Positions 29,316 to 41,678 of a stretch of DNA of 64,000 nucleotides are shown here, piece by piece (position 1 is the first letter of the stretch; each line of letters starts with the position of its first letter). Location: positions 496,001 through 560,000 of the forward strand of contig CAKJVC010000150.1 of NCBI GenBank assembly GCA_918026815.1. Reading direction: 5' to 3'. The DNA is from Chalara sp. BL73 (lineage: Eukaryota > Ascomycota > Leotiomycetes > Helotiales). The translations under genes and the position numbers were made by a program. Below the pieces are notes generated by a model. It was given only the letters and a program-made list of their open reading frames with translations. It made no database searches and was not told the DNA's origin.

Positions 29316-30494
29316 TTAAAGGAGGCAGATTGGGGTGCAGCGAAGGGCTCCAGCTAAAAGCTGACGAGTTCTCAGGAAGTACTTGAGCGGGATGGGGACA
29401 CTGATTGGTGCCCTTGCACCATTATTATAGCCATATCCTATTGGATGCAACTCCGAAGTAGAATCACGCATACCTGTTGTCATATTAGGCTCCTCTTGTG
29501 AGCGCATCCAGAGTGATGAGGGGCCAATGTCTTGAAAACTAGTACTCCAGTCACCAGCATTTGTATTCAAGATAGACTGGTCCCAACTTATATCTCTCGT
29601 GTAATTCCAGTGAAGGTCGGTGGAAGGACCAGATAGCGATTCTAGCAAATTTTGGTCTTGAGGTATGTGATGGCGATGCGAATAATCAACTGCCTGGCCT
29701 GGGGTTTGCTCTGAATTTGACCAGCTATTTGGCATATAATTCTGACGAGAGAGCTCTCTTGGATCAACGGCGAGATCTTGAAGATCAATCCAATTTGATT
29801 TGTATAGTTCTCCGACTGTTACTTCCCGGGCTGATAGGGAGAAGTTGTAGTTATTTCATTGGGGAGATCGACCTGAGGGCTTTGGCTCTTTTGTGGGGTA
29901 ATATTGACTGCAGAGGACGATCGATCGGATGAATTTGATTGTACCATCTCAAAGCTGTTTGCCTTTGAAACATCTGCTTTCATTAGTTAGATGATTGCAT
30001 AGAAAAGTTATAGAATCATTACCCCGAGCACCATTCTCGAATGGGTTAATCTGCAGACCCATATATAGAGTATCCCCATATCCATATCGGCACCCAGGCC
30101 CAAGCTGGTCACCGGCTCTTAAAGCGTTTATATGGGGTCCTTGTAACACAGCGCTGGATGTCGATTGAGGATCTTGAACCAACTCTTCGTAACTCTGCAC
30201 AGCTATTGAGCCAAGCCCAAATTTTGAATAATGAGGAGTTTTTAAGTCAGAGGCGCCAGATGAATTCCTAGTGAAAGAGTCGTTGTTCCGAGATGAACTT
30301 TCGCGCACAGCTGGTGTGCGTACATTTAACGCTGTTCCAGTTGAAGTAGGAATTAGAGACTCTGGTGTTTGGAGGGCGATTAGCCGTTCCACAGGCACAT
30401 GTATTATGTCGGCCGCAATCTGGAGAATACGTTGATCTGCGGGAGAGAACTCATCGAACTTTAGGCCATCTTCTTGGGTACTAGGTTTTGCCAT
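29316..30494 (-). CDS. Hypothetical Ser/Asn/Gln-rich protein
   Basis: Proposed exons 30494-30023, 29973-29823 and 29757-29316 give 354 residues. Intron 1 (49 nt, donor GTAATG, branch CTAAC, acceptor GCAG) is good. Intron 2 (65 nt, donor GTAACA, acceptor AAG) is tentative; without it the protein stops at 29819 after 208 residues. The N-terminus has an acidic and hydrophobic block (DQRILQIAADIIHVPVERLI). The rest is low-complexity with SSS, NN and Q runs. This composition and N-terminal block resemble fungal C6 transcription-factor-like proteins, but no zinc cluster is present, so it may be truncated. Not assigned. Confidence 0.5.
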
Positions 30495-32401
30495 GTTGGT
30501 TTGCAGCGATTGGAAGTGTACAGAAAATTGCTAAGTGGCTTCCTCCATACCTGTGTTGTAATGTGTAGTCGGAATGCTGTGACTTGTAAGTACAATCAAT
30601 ATATGGGATCAAAGACCACGATCACGATCATGTTCGTTTCGAGAGCTGACCTTACTTGTGCATAAATGGTTGCATATTTTGGAGACTCGAAATTAGCTAT
30701 TTTGGATAGCTGAGAAGGATCAATGAGCCACTCTGGCGAGACTCTTGCGTGTCACCAACAAGCCTAGCTTACATTAGGCCGACATTTCCTCACCGGACAC
30801 GTGACAGGTGCCAGGTTGTCAGGTGTCAGAATATAAGTCACTCTTGGTAATATTGGGTGTGGCGCTGCACTTTTGACATCGGGAATCAGCTTACATAAGT
30901 AGAGCAAGACCATCTCTTACCCATATAGTACGGCCCATAGCCGTACAGAATACGCATCCATAACACTCCTAACAGGTCGGTATTCTATTGTCGTGGTACT
31001 CCCACAGATCCTCTGATTGATTCTCTAGTTGAGAGATCCTATTTCTAACACAGGCGACATATAATAAGACATCAAGTGCAAGGCAAAGAGCCTCCCGGTC
31101 ATGTTTTCGGCCAGAATCCCAACATAAGTTGACAAGTATTGAAGAGTCAAAAGGCTACACCGGCTTGGTCGGGCTTCAAGATGTTTATGTTTAGGACCGG
31201 CGAGGAAAGGAGGTGTAAAATCACTGGAGGGTTAGTTTCCTTATTCTGTTTGTTCAACTGCTACACCAGGTCGTTATGAATTATCGGCTCGAGAGCTTTC
31301 TCACGGGCTGGGCTGGTGAGCCTTGCTACCTACTAGGGTATAAGCCATGGAGATCGTATGTCAGTATAAAGAGAATGGTGTTACGCATAAAATAGCGAGC
31401 AATTAAGCAAGACCCTTCAAGTCTGCTTCAACAAAACCGGTCCTAGTATCCGTGCAACAAACTACGTATATACATATTGGCGCAACTTCACAAGTCATCC
31501 AAACGCAAGATATCCTCCGGCGGTGCGGAGCATAAAATGGCCAGCCCACCGGCAGACAATATCAAGCATACAGGCGAATATGTCGCCACAGATCAGCAGA
31601 CAAAACAATCGTCCACAGATTTCATCAAGACCAATGGTAAGTAGGCCATGACATAGCCCCCCGCAGTTATGTATTTCTGTGGCTTGGGGATAACAAAGAA
31701 GCAATAATATAGGTAACTACAATTATAGCAATGATGACCCAAGAACCAAGAGTCACATTGACAAGCGCTCAGAGGACGCATGGTCAACGGCGATTCATGT
31801 AGACCAGAGTTATCAGGACACTTACACGACACGAAATGAAAACTCCGATACTTATACAAACTTTGAGCAAAACGGAGGATACCTTTTTCATCAAGAACAA
31901 GAACAAGACCTTTTGTATTGTGGGGCACAGTTTGAGCGTTATAGTTACAACGCTGTATGGGACGATTGACAGGTAAAGAGATGGATTAGCATGATTCGTA
32001 CTGGTTCCATTCTTCATTCCTAGTTGTGGCTGGGCAACGCAAAGTGGGGCCACCGTATTGTAGCATGCCAAGGCGCTAGTAGGCCTTGTCGCGTGTCCGA
32101 TGAAGCTGGCTATGTTGTTTCTTCTCTCCATAGTCTGGCCTGAGCTATCTTATACAGAGAGTACAGCCCGTATCCCTGGAATTGTGACTACTTATACTTA
32201 TTACCTTACGTCGATGCGAGTCTTCTCGGCTGCCACATTGCCTCTTTTAACACATCTGAGAGCTAGCATATTGGCAAGTGTTTGTACACACCCTCCCTTT
32301 TCCCTTCACCACCTGGTGAACTCTACTCACTCTTTGAAATATTCCCCCGCCTTATTATTGGCTCTAATTACTCTCAAAATCCCAAGCTACCCCTTGTCGA
32401 C
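30495..32401. other. Long intergenic stretch, no gene supported
   Basis: Minus-strand frames of 111 and 115 codons near 31600-32130 overlap in different phases and carry no motif. Nothing else recognised. Bases 32100-32400 are C/T-rich and likely include the NUDIX promoter. Confidence 0.4.
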
Positions 32402-33459
32402 ATGAATAAATCTAGTCTCGACATTATAGAGGACTGTGACAGGCATGTACCAATTTCGACATCTATCTATAGCCTGGAGCCTTCAACGTTGGTGCCTAAC
32501 CGAATTTCAGATTTCCCCGACCACAAGATGACTACGAGCTATATCTCCGTCATGTGAATAGTTATTATCACTTTCGTATCTCCTCCTGCTCGGTGACCCT
32601 AGGCTATGTCCTTGACTATGTCGCCGAGATATTCGCTGCTCAGCCAGGCTGGAGGAAAGATGACACGGGAACCCCTCGCACCCTGACAATTGTGGCCGGT
32701 GACGATGAAGCATCGCGTTCGAAGGTAGTCGCCGAAACGTTGGCTGCGATGCGGTCTACCAAGAAGTTCGAGGTACTTGAAGGCTGGCGTAATGAGCATA
32801 AATCTGTATTTGGTCCGAAGGGAGAGGTATTATTTACTATCGAGCGCTCCGCTGTTCCGCTCCTCGGCGTCATGAATTATCATGTTTTTATGACAGCATA
32901 CACCCGAAGCGCGGATAATGAGTTACGGATATGGATCTCTCGTCGTGCTGAGACGAAGACCTACCCTCACCTGCTGGAAGTCATCCTTTCGGGAGGGATA
33001 GCAGCAGGTGAGAAGCCCTATGACACATTAATAAGAGAGGCAAAGGAAGAAGCTTCTCTCCCGGAAGAACTATTACGATCACGTGTCAAGAGCACTGGTA
33101 TGGTCAGCTGGTTTGAGATCCGTGATGATCGTGCTGGAGGTGAAGTTGGTCTATTGGTGCCGGGAGCGCACTATGTCTATGACTGCGAGCTCCCCGACGA
33201 TGTGGTCCCTACACCGGGGGATGATGAGGTTGAAGACTTCCAATTGTGGACTGTGGAGGAGGTAAGACAAGGGTTACAACGCAGGGAGTTTAAACCTGGA
33301 GTAGGCCACATTATACTTGATTTCTTCGTCAGGCATGGGGTCATCACCGAAGAAAATGATCCAGATTATGTGGAGTTACTATCGCGGCTCCATCGCCGGT
33401 TGGAATTCCCACTAAGACGAGGTCAACATGCTGGGCGTTATGACGAAGAGAGCGGCTAG
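32402..33459 (+). CDS. NUDIX hydrolase with N-terminal DUF4743 (Tnr3-like)
   Basis: Exons 32402-32442 and 32511-33459 give 329 residues. The frame only works with a GC-AG intron (AG|GCATGT ... TGCCTAAC ... TTTCAG), joining IEDCDR to FPRPQDDYELYLRHVNSYYH. The N-terminal half matches the DUF4743 layout (VTLGYVLDYVAEIF, TPRTLTI). The NUDIX box is GGIAAGEKPYDTLIREAKEE with the expected Gly, Glu, and REAxEE. Relatives include the N-terminal part of fission yeast Tnr3 and yeast YJR142W, linked to thiamine diphosphate analogues or other nucleotide-like substrates. The C-terminus DYVELLSRLHRRLEFP is typical. No damage seen. Confidence 0.9.
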
Positions 33460-33909
33460 AGGAAACTTGTCGAAAAGAGGTCAAGTCAGGCGTCGCCCAG
33501 AGCCTCTTAAGACCCTTAAGGTTTGGCTGGATTCTGCGCTTAAATTCATCAGACTTGATTCAATAACACGGTTTTTTCCTTGTAAACGACAGCAAAGCTT
33601 GACTGAGTGGTGACTTTATAATTCTTGTGCCAACCTTTAAAATTAATCCTTATAACGTGATGAGGTACCGAGAAGATCAATTTTAACTAACTCTGGCTAC
33701 GTTAGCAATTCTACTATATCTTGTACTTTCCGGAGTGATATAGATGTTTTTGAGACGTCTTGGGTTAAAAGGCAGGACCAATTGAGACACCAGCTAGCGT
33801 ACTAATAATTTCTCTAAATAAAAGGGGCACATGATTTTGAGAACAATTTTGTTCAATACTCCAAAACGAATCTAGCCTGCTTAATACTAATAACTGCCTA
33901 CAAAAAACC
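33460..33909. other. Intergenic, nothing recognised
   Basis: Separates two plus-strand genes. AT-rich from 33600; no motif found. Confidence 0.4.
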
Positions 33910-34299
33910 ATGACAGCAGCTACAACAGGCACTCCAACAAGACCACGCCAAGCCTCGCTTCCGTCCTTGACACCTCTGCAACACGAAGCAATAGGTGCAC
34001 TCCACGCGATCGGAAAACAGGTTGCCCATTCTTTCGACTCCTGGGCTGGTGATATTGTTTTCTGCAACTACCTGCGAATGATGCATGCACATGAGGCGTA
34101 TATTGATGGCGAGGGGGAGTTTAACCATACTAAGCGGCATCTGCTTCGGCTGATTCTCAATGATGAAAGAAATGCTTCACAGTGGGGGCTCCCCGAGCAG
34201 CTTGAACTGGCTTGGAAGGAATTGTATGACCACCCGTCGCTAGAAGAAATATTTTCTGTTGCGGAGAAGCTTTTTTTCGTACAAATCAGTCACAGCTGA
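33910..34299 (+). CDS. Hypothetical 129-residue protein
   Basis: A single intact exon from an ATG in a reasonable context (aaaaccATGAC). The N-terminal 20 residues are Thr/Pro-rich; the rest is predicted helical (HEAIGALHAIGKQVAHSFDS, TKRHLLRLILNDERNASQWG and LPEQLELAWKELYDHPSLEE). There is no signal peptide or membrane segment. The sequence looks coding throughout but I do not recognise the family. Confidence 0.55.
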   Translation: MTAATTGTPTRPRQASLPSLTPLQHEAIGALHAIGKQVAHSFDSWAGDIVFCNYLRMMHAHEAYIDGEGEFNHTKRHLLRLILNDERNASQWGLPEQLELAWKELYDHPSLEEIFSVAEKLFFVQISHS

Positions 34300-35845
34300 T
34301 ACTGCGTGAGCATCTACTGTGCTTAACTACTCAAGGCAGGGTCCTGAACTCGAGGATTAGATCCAGGCAGGAGCGCAAGATTTTCTCTTCGTCGTCCTCT
34401 TTTTTCTCCTTCATAAATTAGTTATATAGTAAATTTGTTGCTTGGCACCGGTTCTATCTAGATTCTTTTTTCGCCCTCACGTCCTTCTGTCAAGAGCATA
34501 CTTCACGCTCATATAATAGGCCAAGGGCCATAAACTTGGCGCTATAGCACCTATTCGGGCGATGATCGTGGCTTAGAAGCATAATAGCCAATGGTAATAT
34601 CGAAGCATTTGGGATCGATATCATCCCCATCAACATGAACATCAGCAATATGGTTGAATCCCTCCACGAACGCTATCCTCTGCCCCATCCTCAACGGGAG
34701 TGTACCTTGATTAACTCCATCCATATCAGCCAGTCGTTTGCCCCGATTTAACAGGATAGTTTCATGGCCCCGCTACCAGTAAGCTGGGTTGCATAACAAT
34801 TTTAGCGAGATTGTATCCTGGAAAGTATCTTCAATTGGTATAAAATACTAAAAGATGAAATTATCAGAGACGCGCATACTTTCCATTTGTGTCGCTCACC
34901 GTTTTTGTAACTCGTTCTGTGCGTGCAATAATCTCGTCTCTGCGTTGTGAACCGGAAGTCACTAGATGTTCACCTTATATTAGTTATACATTGGTAAATA
35001 AAGCTATGAGAAGACTTTTCAACAGAATGAGCCTTTCGGACCGCCGAACTGGCCATTCCGAGGAGAATTCTTCTCGAATGACCAGAAGCTGAGTCAAACA
35101 ACAACGGGGCTGGTGAGTTTCTTGCTGTCAAAGAACATTTCCTACTGGGCGGAAGGCTCGGACCCATCTTCAGTCTCGTTGTACTCATCCTCGACCACGA
35201 GGACTACCCCTGTAGGATCTGTTATCAGATCCCAAAACAAATCGCAGAAGGAAAGGAAGGCGCCCTCGGGGAGCTTTTTCGTAATATGGCCTCTCGAACT
35301 CAAATATTTCTGAATGTCGGAAGCCTGCCAGGCCAACGAATAGGATAGGCGCAAAGGCAAGACAACACCCTGATACTAAATAAATAATTGATGGCCGATT
35401 CGTGGCATTGTTATGATCTGATATTGCGCGGTGTTTGCACTCGCTAATCAGGTAATCTACATTGCTTTACTAGTTGGGAATGTGTCACAGGCCCTACTGC
35501 TTGACTATCAGATCTCATAATGGAAGGTGTGCCATTTTGTACACGGGCGAGATGGGTACAAACTATGCCGACACGTTTGGTAGCGATGAGCTGAGCAATC
35601 GTCTGAACGATGAACAATTTCTCGAGCTAGTGGGATGGGTAGGAGCTGGGGTCAGCCCGATCTGTTAGCAAACGCACTATTCTATCCTGCATGATCTTGG
35701 TTCTTCACAGCATTGGATGCTTTTAGAGCAACTAATTTTAAACAGAATCATTGCTATTATTACCACGATAACCCAAGTGTGAATTTCTGACCTAAACATA
35801 TCATTTGTCCATGTTCAAGGAGTACTTCCTCCACTCCTTTTATCT
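34300..35845. other. Intergenic, no gene firmly supported
   Basis: A minus-strand frame at 35360-35142 (starting MPLRLSYSLAWQASD) has plausible composition but no recognisable family or joinable exon. Nothing else found. Confidence 0.35.
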
Positions 35846-36720
35846 TTACATCGGCACAGCTGGACCTCCTCTCGCTGTCTCTTCACTTAGCTGCTCTCCT
35901 AACCCGTCCAACTCCCTCCTTGCGGCCCTCTCATCATAAATACCCGCATTCTCGAAATCAATTAGTTTAACTTTCACCTCCCCTATCCCTTCGTCAACGA
36001 GAAAGTTATACCAATTCAAGTCCCCATGAACAAATCCGCTTTTATGAAAACTCCCCACCACTTCCTCACAAGCGCCATAGCCTTTAATCCCCGCTTTTCT
36101 CTCTTCCACTTTCTCAATCAGCAATCCCATGACTCGTCCATTCCTTACGAGGTGGCCGAGGAAAACAGGAGCCCACGTTACCGTCCCCGTGGTGCTTAAC
36201 CTGCGGTAAACCCAAGTCTCCCGCTCCACTTGCGGGATCTCGAACTCAAAGCTTGCGATCTTCGCCAGGGCGGTTTTGTTGCCTTCCTATTCAACCTCGA
36301 ATGTACGTAGATTGAAGCGTCTAACGCGGGTTAACGTTAGGATATCGATCCTTTTCGGATGCCAGATGGCCGTCACAGCATCTAATTGCCTAGAAGATAT
36401 AGAGCGAGTTAGAGAACCGCGGCCATCGTTACTAACTGTCATGGTCGTCTAGTCGCCGGGGATATGGGAGGCAAGTTGTCGATCAGCAGTGGTGGGAAGC
36501 AGAGAATGTTTGAGTAGTTGTATACCTTCGGCTTGATAGAGATGTATCTGACGCGATCGCCAACTTGGATCCTGTCGTCAGAATCGTTTTGGTCGTGACG
36601 ACATCGATAGCACGGTCGCGTCTTTGAAGGTCAGGCGTTACTCGGCTCTGGTCAAACAGATTCAAACCACTCTCGAAGTCGCAATGTTGACTATTAGAGT
36701 CTTGATATTGCAATCTTGCC
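35846..36720 (-). pseudogene. Fungal protein-kinase-like gene, broken
   Basis: The 3' part is open: IPQVERETWVYRRLSTTG, then a kinase catalytic loop FVHGDLNWYNFLVDEG and KVKLIDFENAG (DFE in place of DFG, as in this fungal atypical family). Upstream in the same frame lie RQLDAVTAIWHPKRIDILTL and RRFNLRTFEVE, then a TAG (36287-36289), and earlier a TAG at 36449-36451 directly after PGD where relatives have Trp. In a shifted frame come VGDRVRYISIKPKVYNYSNI and LCFPPLLIDNLPP. So at least one frameshift and two nonsense codons. The sequences before and after belong to one family, so this is one decayed gene rather than several. Confidence 0.65.
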
Positions 36721-36930
36721 GAGACGGGACTTCGCGAGGAATCCTTTCGGTGGTGATATCGTAGTCTACCGTTTCAAACAATCATGCGCCTTAAAATTCA
36801 GGCGCACGTATGGGTATAGACGGTAGGTGCTTCATAAATACGTGACACATCTACGACTCCAGGCAAGTAAGGCAAGCAGCGGCAAGGTGTTGAGAGACTA
36901 GCTGCCACCAAACTGTACCATCTCTTGTTC
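36721..36930. other. Short spacer, nothing recognised
   Basis: No motif found. It lies upstream of the kinase-like pseudogene. Confidence 0.3.
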
Positions 36931-37158
36931 TCATTTATTGCTGTTCGCAGGTTCATAGCTGCCAGGTTGCTTTAATGTGCATAAAAGCAACGCCCCTCCC
37001 AAAATAAGGTTAATTCTTGCCAATAAACGTGGCGGCCAATCTTCAATCGGTCTGTTAGTGGTTGCAAACGCTTTGTGTTCCACTCCGTAAACTATGATGT
37101 CTTTTACTTTTGGGACCGCACAGCGGTACCAATACTCAATGGCACCAACAACACCCAA
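36931..37158 (-). pseudogene. Possible gene fragment
   Basis: A 75-codon frame with plausible coding composition (VKDIIVYGVEHKAFATTNRP, IEDWPPRLLARINLILGGAL). No ATG at its start and no joinable exon. It might be a piece of a membrane enzyme such as a wax-synthase-like protein, but this is a guess. Confidence 0.2.
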
Positions 37159-38476
37159 CAGGGTAGGGGGGGTGGTTAGCTTTTTTTTGACAGAATCCTT
37201 ATCCTATTACGGGTCTGGCCAGGAAATTGTGAGTCACTTGACACAGAGCCTCAATTGTGGCTGGAGAGGTGACACAACGGTTACGACGGAGGTAGATGCC
37301 TGCAATATCGGCGCTCGGCTCCGCGTTATTTCTATAAACTACACTCTATCTGTAGCTACATAGTCAAATCAACGGCAGTGAGATTACCTCGACTAGGCTC
37401 ATGACACCGTAGAGCTAAGTATTATTTTAATTCTGCCTAGTGCGTGATTGTTGTTTAAATTTCAACATCTGGAAAAGTCAAAAAGCAACTGGCAGCCACA
37501 CGGTAGCAAGCAAATCTTTGAATAATATTTTTGTTGATTTTCTTCTCCCACAGCTACAAAACGAAGATAGTACACGCCAAAATGTCAAGAAAAGGTTGGG
37601 AACCGGATGTCGCTAAGGAGATGCACAAAACTAGTAGAATCCTGTTGAAGGCCATATGTGTCACGTGAACTGTCACGTGATCACTGTACGGAATAGGTTT
37701 GGTCTCAGCCTACAATATGTATATATCACTCGTTTTCTCTCATTCTGTAGAAGAATCAAGCACTTTTCACTTCAATAAATCCTTTGGTACAGGCATCTTA
37801 CTTCTAATTCCTCGGGACTTGTCAAAAAAGACGTAAATTGCGGGCTCGCTCTCCATTGATTAGCTGGTTTGATAGTCACATCCTTTGAGAGCTTATAGTG
37901 CCCTTATAACATACCAATGCCAACTTAAACTGGCTTTGAAGTCTGACATTCAAAACCTAACAGTGTTTCTGTCGCAAGTCGTCAGAGACCAGCACTTGCC
38001 AAGCAAAAAAACTCTAAAAAAACTCGAGATGTGGTCCGAGAACGAGACTACAGAGTACTTCCTATGACAAATTTATCACATGGGAAAAGGTTGTAACGGC
38101 CAAGTTTATGAACATGGTAGGGGTCGGGACAAGTGACGAAAGACAGCGTAAGTGCCGACTCTAGTGGAAGGATTGGTCTGATCGTTACTGAATTGCGGAA
38201 GGCGCAATTATCATCTGAGAGAGACAGCAAACAAATGTCAAGAGCGATTCTCTTCGGGTTATGCTCGAACGATATTGTTCTGTATTTGAGTCGACAAGTA
38301 GTAGAATTATAATTGTATTGGCACTCTCTCCTAAGTCCTCGTACTAATAAAAAGAAAAAAAAGAAAAGAAAGAAAATTGGCCCGGGGTACCTACAAAATT
38401 CTTCATTAAACCCGTAGAGATCAACCACAATGGCCATTGTCTGATAGCACAAGCTTCATCTTAGCCCAAACCCTCA
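37159..38476. other. Intergenic, nothing recognised
   Basis: AT-rich, with a poly-A/G tract at 38346-38375. A TATA-like atgtatatatcact at 37717 precedes a C/T-rich stretch, but no coding frame follows. Confidence 0.35.
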
Positions 38477-39557
38477 TTATGCAGCCCTTGAAGCATGATC
38501 ATGGGCTCCATATCTCGGAGGCGGTTCTTGTTCCACTTCCGGTGCAGATTCATCGACCACTGGCTCGGCCTGGTTCTGCGCCGGTGCTTTCTTCGGTCTC
38601 AGTAAACATCCTAGAATCCCGAGAACTACTCCACCAACCGAGAGACCAATGCCAACTAAATGCAAGGTAGACAGAGTAGTTCCTCCGCCGCCCGAGGATG
38701 TGGAAATAGGTCTGTAGGTATATGCGGGAGGGGTGTAATACGCGCTTGAGCGTAATCTGGTGGACCAGCTTGAGGATGATTCGGTAGACCAACTTTCAGG
38801 GTTAAAGGTCCCCTTTGATACTTGAGCAAACCAACTTGCGACTTCTGTGTCGGTGCTTTCCCACATAATTGGAATCCCCACCGCCGTAACCGTCAATGTT
38901 GACTCCGTAACTACAGTCTTGGTCATAACTTCCCCAGTAGAGATAGAGGTGGGGGAGGTTTCAGAGCCTGTAGTCAACCATGGCAGCACGTTTGTGAGTG
39001 TTGCCGTCCCTATTGCAGTCGATGTGCATGTGGGGGTGTTTTGCCATCCACAGTTTATGTATACCGATGGAGTATAGCCGCTGAGAGAATGTGAGTGACA
39101 TTTTCCACGCAATTAATAGGGAGAAATCGAAACAGCTTGAAACTTATGCTTACGTCGGACAACACAGCCAGGCGGTAACGCTACTTGGGAGCTTTGACGT
39201 ACATCCTGAAAACGAAGGGCCTGTGGCCAGCGAGGCTCCTGGCGTGTACCCACTAGGGCAAATGCCAGGCGAATAGTACCACGATCTTAGTAAAGGGATT
39301 GGCGTTTCCGCTGGTGGAAGACAAGCGTCGCTTGCCGTAGTCATGTTTAGAACCACCCAATCCCAGAACCCGACCCAATAGTAGGAATCCCCACCATACA
39401 TGGCGGTGACAGATGTTGTCGCTAGACATGTCGATGGAGCGGTGAAAGTTGAGGTCAAGGGACCTAAATTTTGCCTTCTGAAATTGCCCACAGATGTTAA
39501 AGCCATTGCGGCAAACAAAAGAAGAAACACCTTAAAGCCACTGAGATCATGTCTCAA
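38477..39557 (-). CDS. Secreted/type I membrane protein with Cys-containing ectodomain
   Basis: Exons 39557-39154 and 39080-38477, intron 73 nt (GTAAGC ... CTCTCAG), giving 335 residues. An N-terminal signal sequence (KVFLLLFAAMALTSVGNFRR) is followed by an outside domain with several Cys (DACLPP, SPGICPSGYTPG, FSGCTSK, WLCCPT, YINCGW, TPTCTST) and a Ser/Thr-rich stalk. A single membrane helix (LHLVGIGLSVGGVVLGILGC) comes next, then a basic stop-transfer RPKK and an acidic Pro-rich tail ending RYGAHDHASRAA. The layout fits fungal surface sensors or adhesin-like proteins of unknown role. Frame and splice sites are clean. Confidence 0.8.
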
Positions 39558-41678
39558 ATAGCTTCCAGCGGACGATAAAACGTTTTCATATAAAACCCAA
39601 ATTCTTCATCAGGCACATTCGCAAGGCATACCGAGGATGCACTTTATCGGGCATCTGCAGCCACAAACCTAAGCAGGCACAACAGTAATTGGTCAGTCGC
39701 GATTTTGGAAGTGGGATGGTTGCACGACACGATCCTTCAAGGCTCTGTTAAATCGCACACTGCTGGCACATGTTGGCCTGGAGTGTATTGCAATAGTTTC
39801 GTGGGGGAGAATTGGCGACTTGCATCGCGACATCTTGTAGCTATAAAGCTGGAGCTGAAGCTTGGCAATTTATGATTCTGCCCAGCGTCGGCTATTTCTC
39901 TGTATGATGGCAGAAGGGTCTTACAACGGTTGGTGGGAAGTATTTTCGAATCGTTTGATGAGAGCGGCCCGCAAGAATTGAAGTAGGGTATTACTGGGGC
40001 AAAGCTGAGGAGGCAAAGTCTGTGCCGGGTACGGAACCGTTTATTGACTTCGCTAACACCACCGAGCCCCTCATTGGAGCGGGAGCGCATATCTAGTGTC
40101 CGCTCATTGCGAGACTCTCAACTTCTGCTCAGGGTAATTGGGTTGGGCTAGAGTGACAAGAAAATTGGCAGTTCAGACGCTGGTTGATGGGGCGAGGTAG
40201 GGAGGGACTCGAGAGGAAATCTCTTATTTGAGAGGACTTAGCCATTGTCTTTCACGAACGAGCCAAATAGTATTGCGGTAATCTAGTCTGAAAGTGCACC
40301 ACTTCTGAAAGTAGGATTAGAACCCTCCTTAACCTGTCTTGGGTAGAATGGCTGCCACCCAGTGCTCTCATATGCAGTAGCGGTTGTATCTCTAGGCAGC
40401 AAAATAAGCCTTAGTAATAAGAGTAATCTGGGATCTTCTCAAGAAATTAGATCACCAAACCGCCTAAATGGCAGGTAATGATGCATGGCTATTTGAAGGC
40501 GGGCATGCGTCCACAAATGGAGAGGCTCGTGAGGAGGTTGCTCTTCCACCAGGACTTTATAATCAAACCTTTCCATCGAATCTAGCCTGAAATACAAAAG
40601 AAACTATGATGAACGAACTACTGGAGCGAGTCATGCAAGGCAACAATATACATAAAGGGGAGAGATGACAAGGAGAAGAAAACAAACACTCGCAAAGTTG
40701 GCGTACTTTTCTTGCAAAGTCCTCGAGGAAAGAAAGCGACAGCACCGAAACCATGGACGTTTGTTGACTTAGATCTCATGGCTAAATTAACAGGTGCGAA
40801 GGATCTAATGGCAGCGGCCGTTGCCTTGAAAGGAGTTGAATTGCAGAGGCTGATAATATTGTGACGCTTTCGGCTCAAAATACCTTTTCCCCCAAACCCT
40901 TGTTCCTGAATTCCCTCGCGTGCTTCCTTTTTGGCGAACATGTCCGCGATGGGGGGAGATGCTACCAGAAAATCTACACTTACTGGCCAACTCCAATATT
41001 TTCTTCAAGCCTGGACAAGCGTAACACAGGTTCTTGTCAGCAATGGATGCTCAGCACATCTGCTAAAAGGCACTTTCCGATGTCTGGACCAGTGGATAGG
41101 CTGATCAAGCCTGCGTTGATGTCATCTAAAAGCATATCTCCGAAAATTCCACAGACACATCGTTAACAGCTAGAATCAACCGGTTCAGTTAAACCATAGT
41201 CCTGCTATCACTTCAAAATCATTTACCACTAACCATCAAAGAAAAACGTTATTTCCTTGTCGGACGGCGCCAGCGACTTCGCATCTACTAAAACTGTTGT
41301 ATAGTGGGGTGATTTTGCGGCATGTAGGAGGTGGTCGTTTTGTTTATATCGCTACGCGTTTGAGACTTCTGACTACTTTGTCTATCTGCTGTTTACAAAT
41401 TTTGTTCTCAATTTTTCCGCAGTGGAAGTTACCAGACAAGACCCATATATTTGATCGCGAAACAGACGGCCTTTCCTCTGTCGTATCAAGGCTAGACAGG
41501 CATTACCAAAGGAAATACTAGGACCTCGCCCCTTTCCGTTGTTGGCACGAGAGAGTACCCTTCGCTCCAAGTTCCTCGTCCAGAAGATTCGTAAGCCATA
41601 CCTAGAGACATCAATTATCATCACTCGAAGGTGCAAGTAGAATACGCTGCACGTGAAGCAATTCCCCTGAATCCCATT
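39558..41678. other. Long intergenic stretch, no gene supported
   Basis: Several frames of 60-117 codons occur on both strands (for example 40090-39737), but none carries a motif, signal peptide or intron support. No repeats recognised. Confidence 0.4.
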
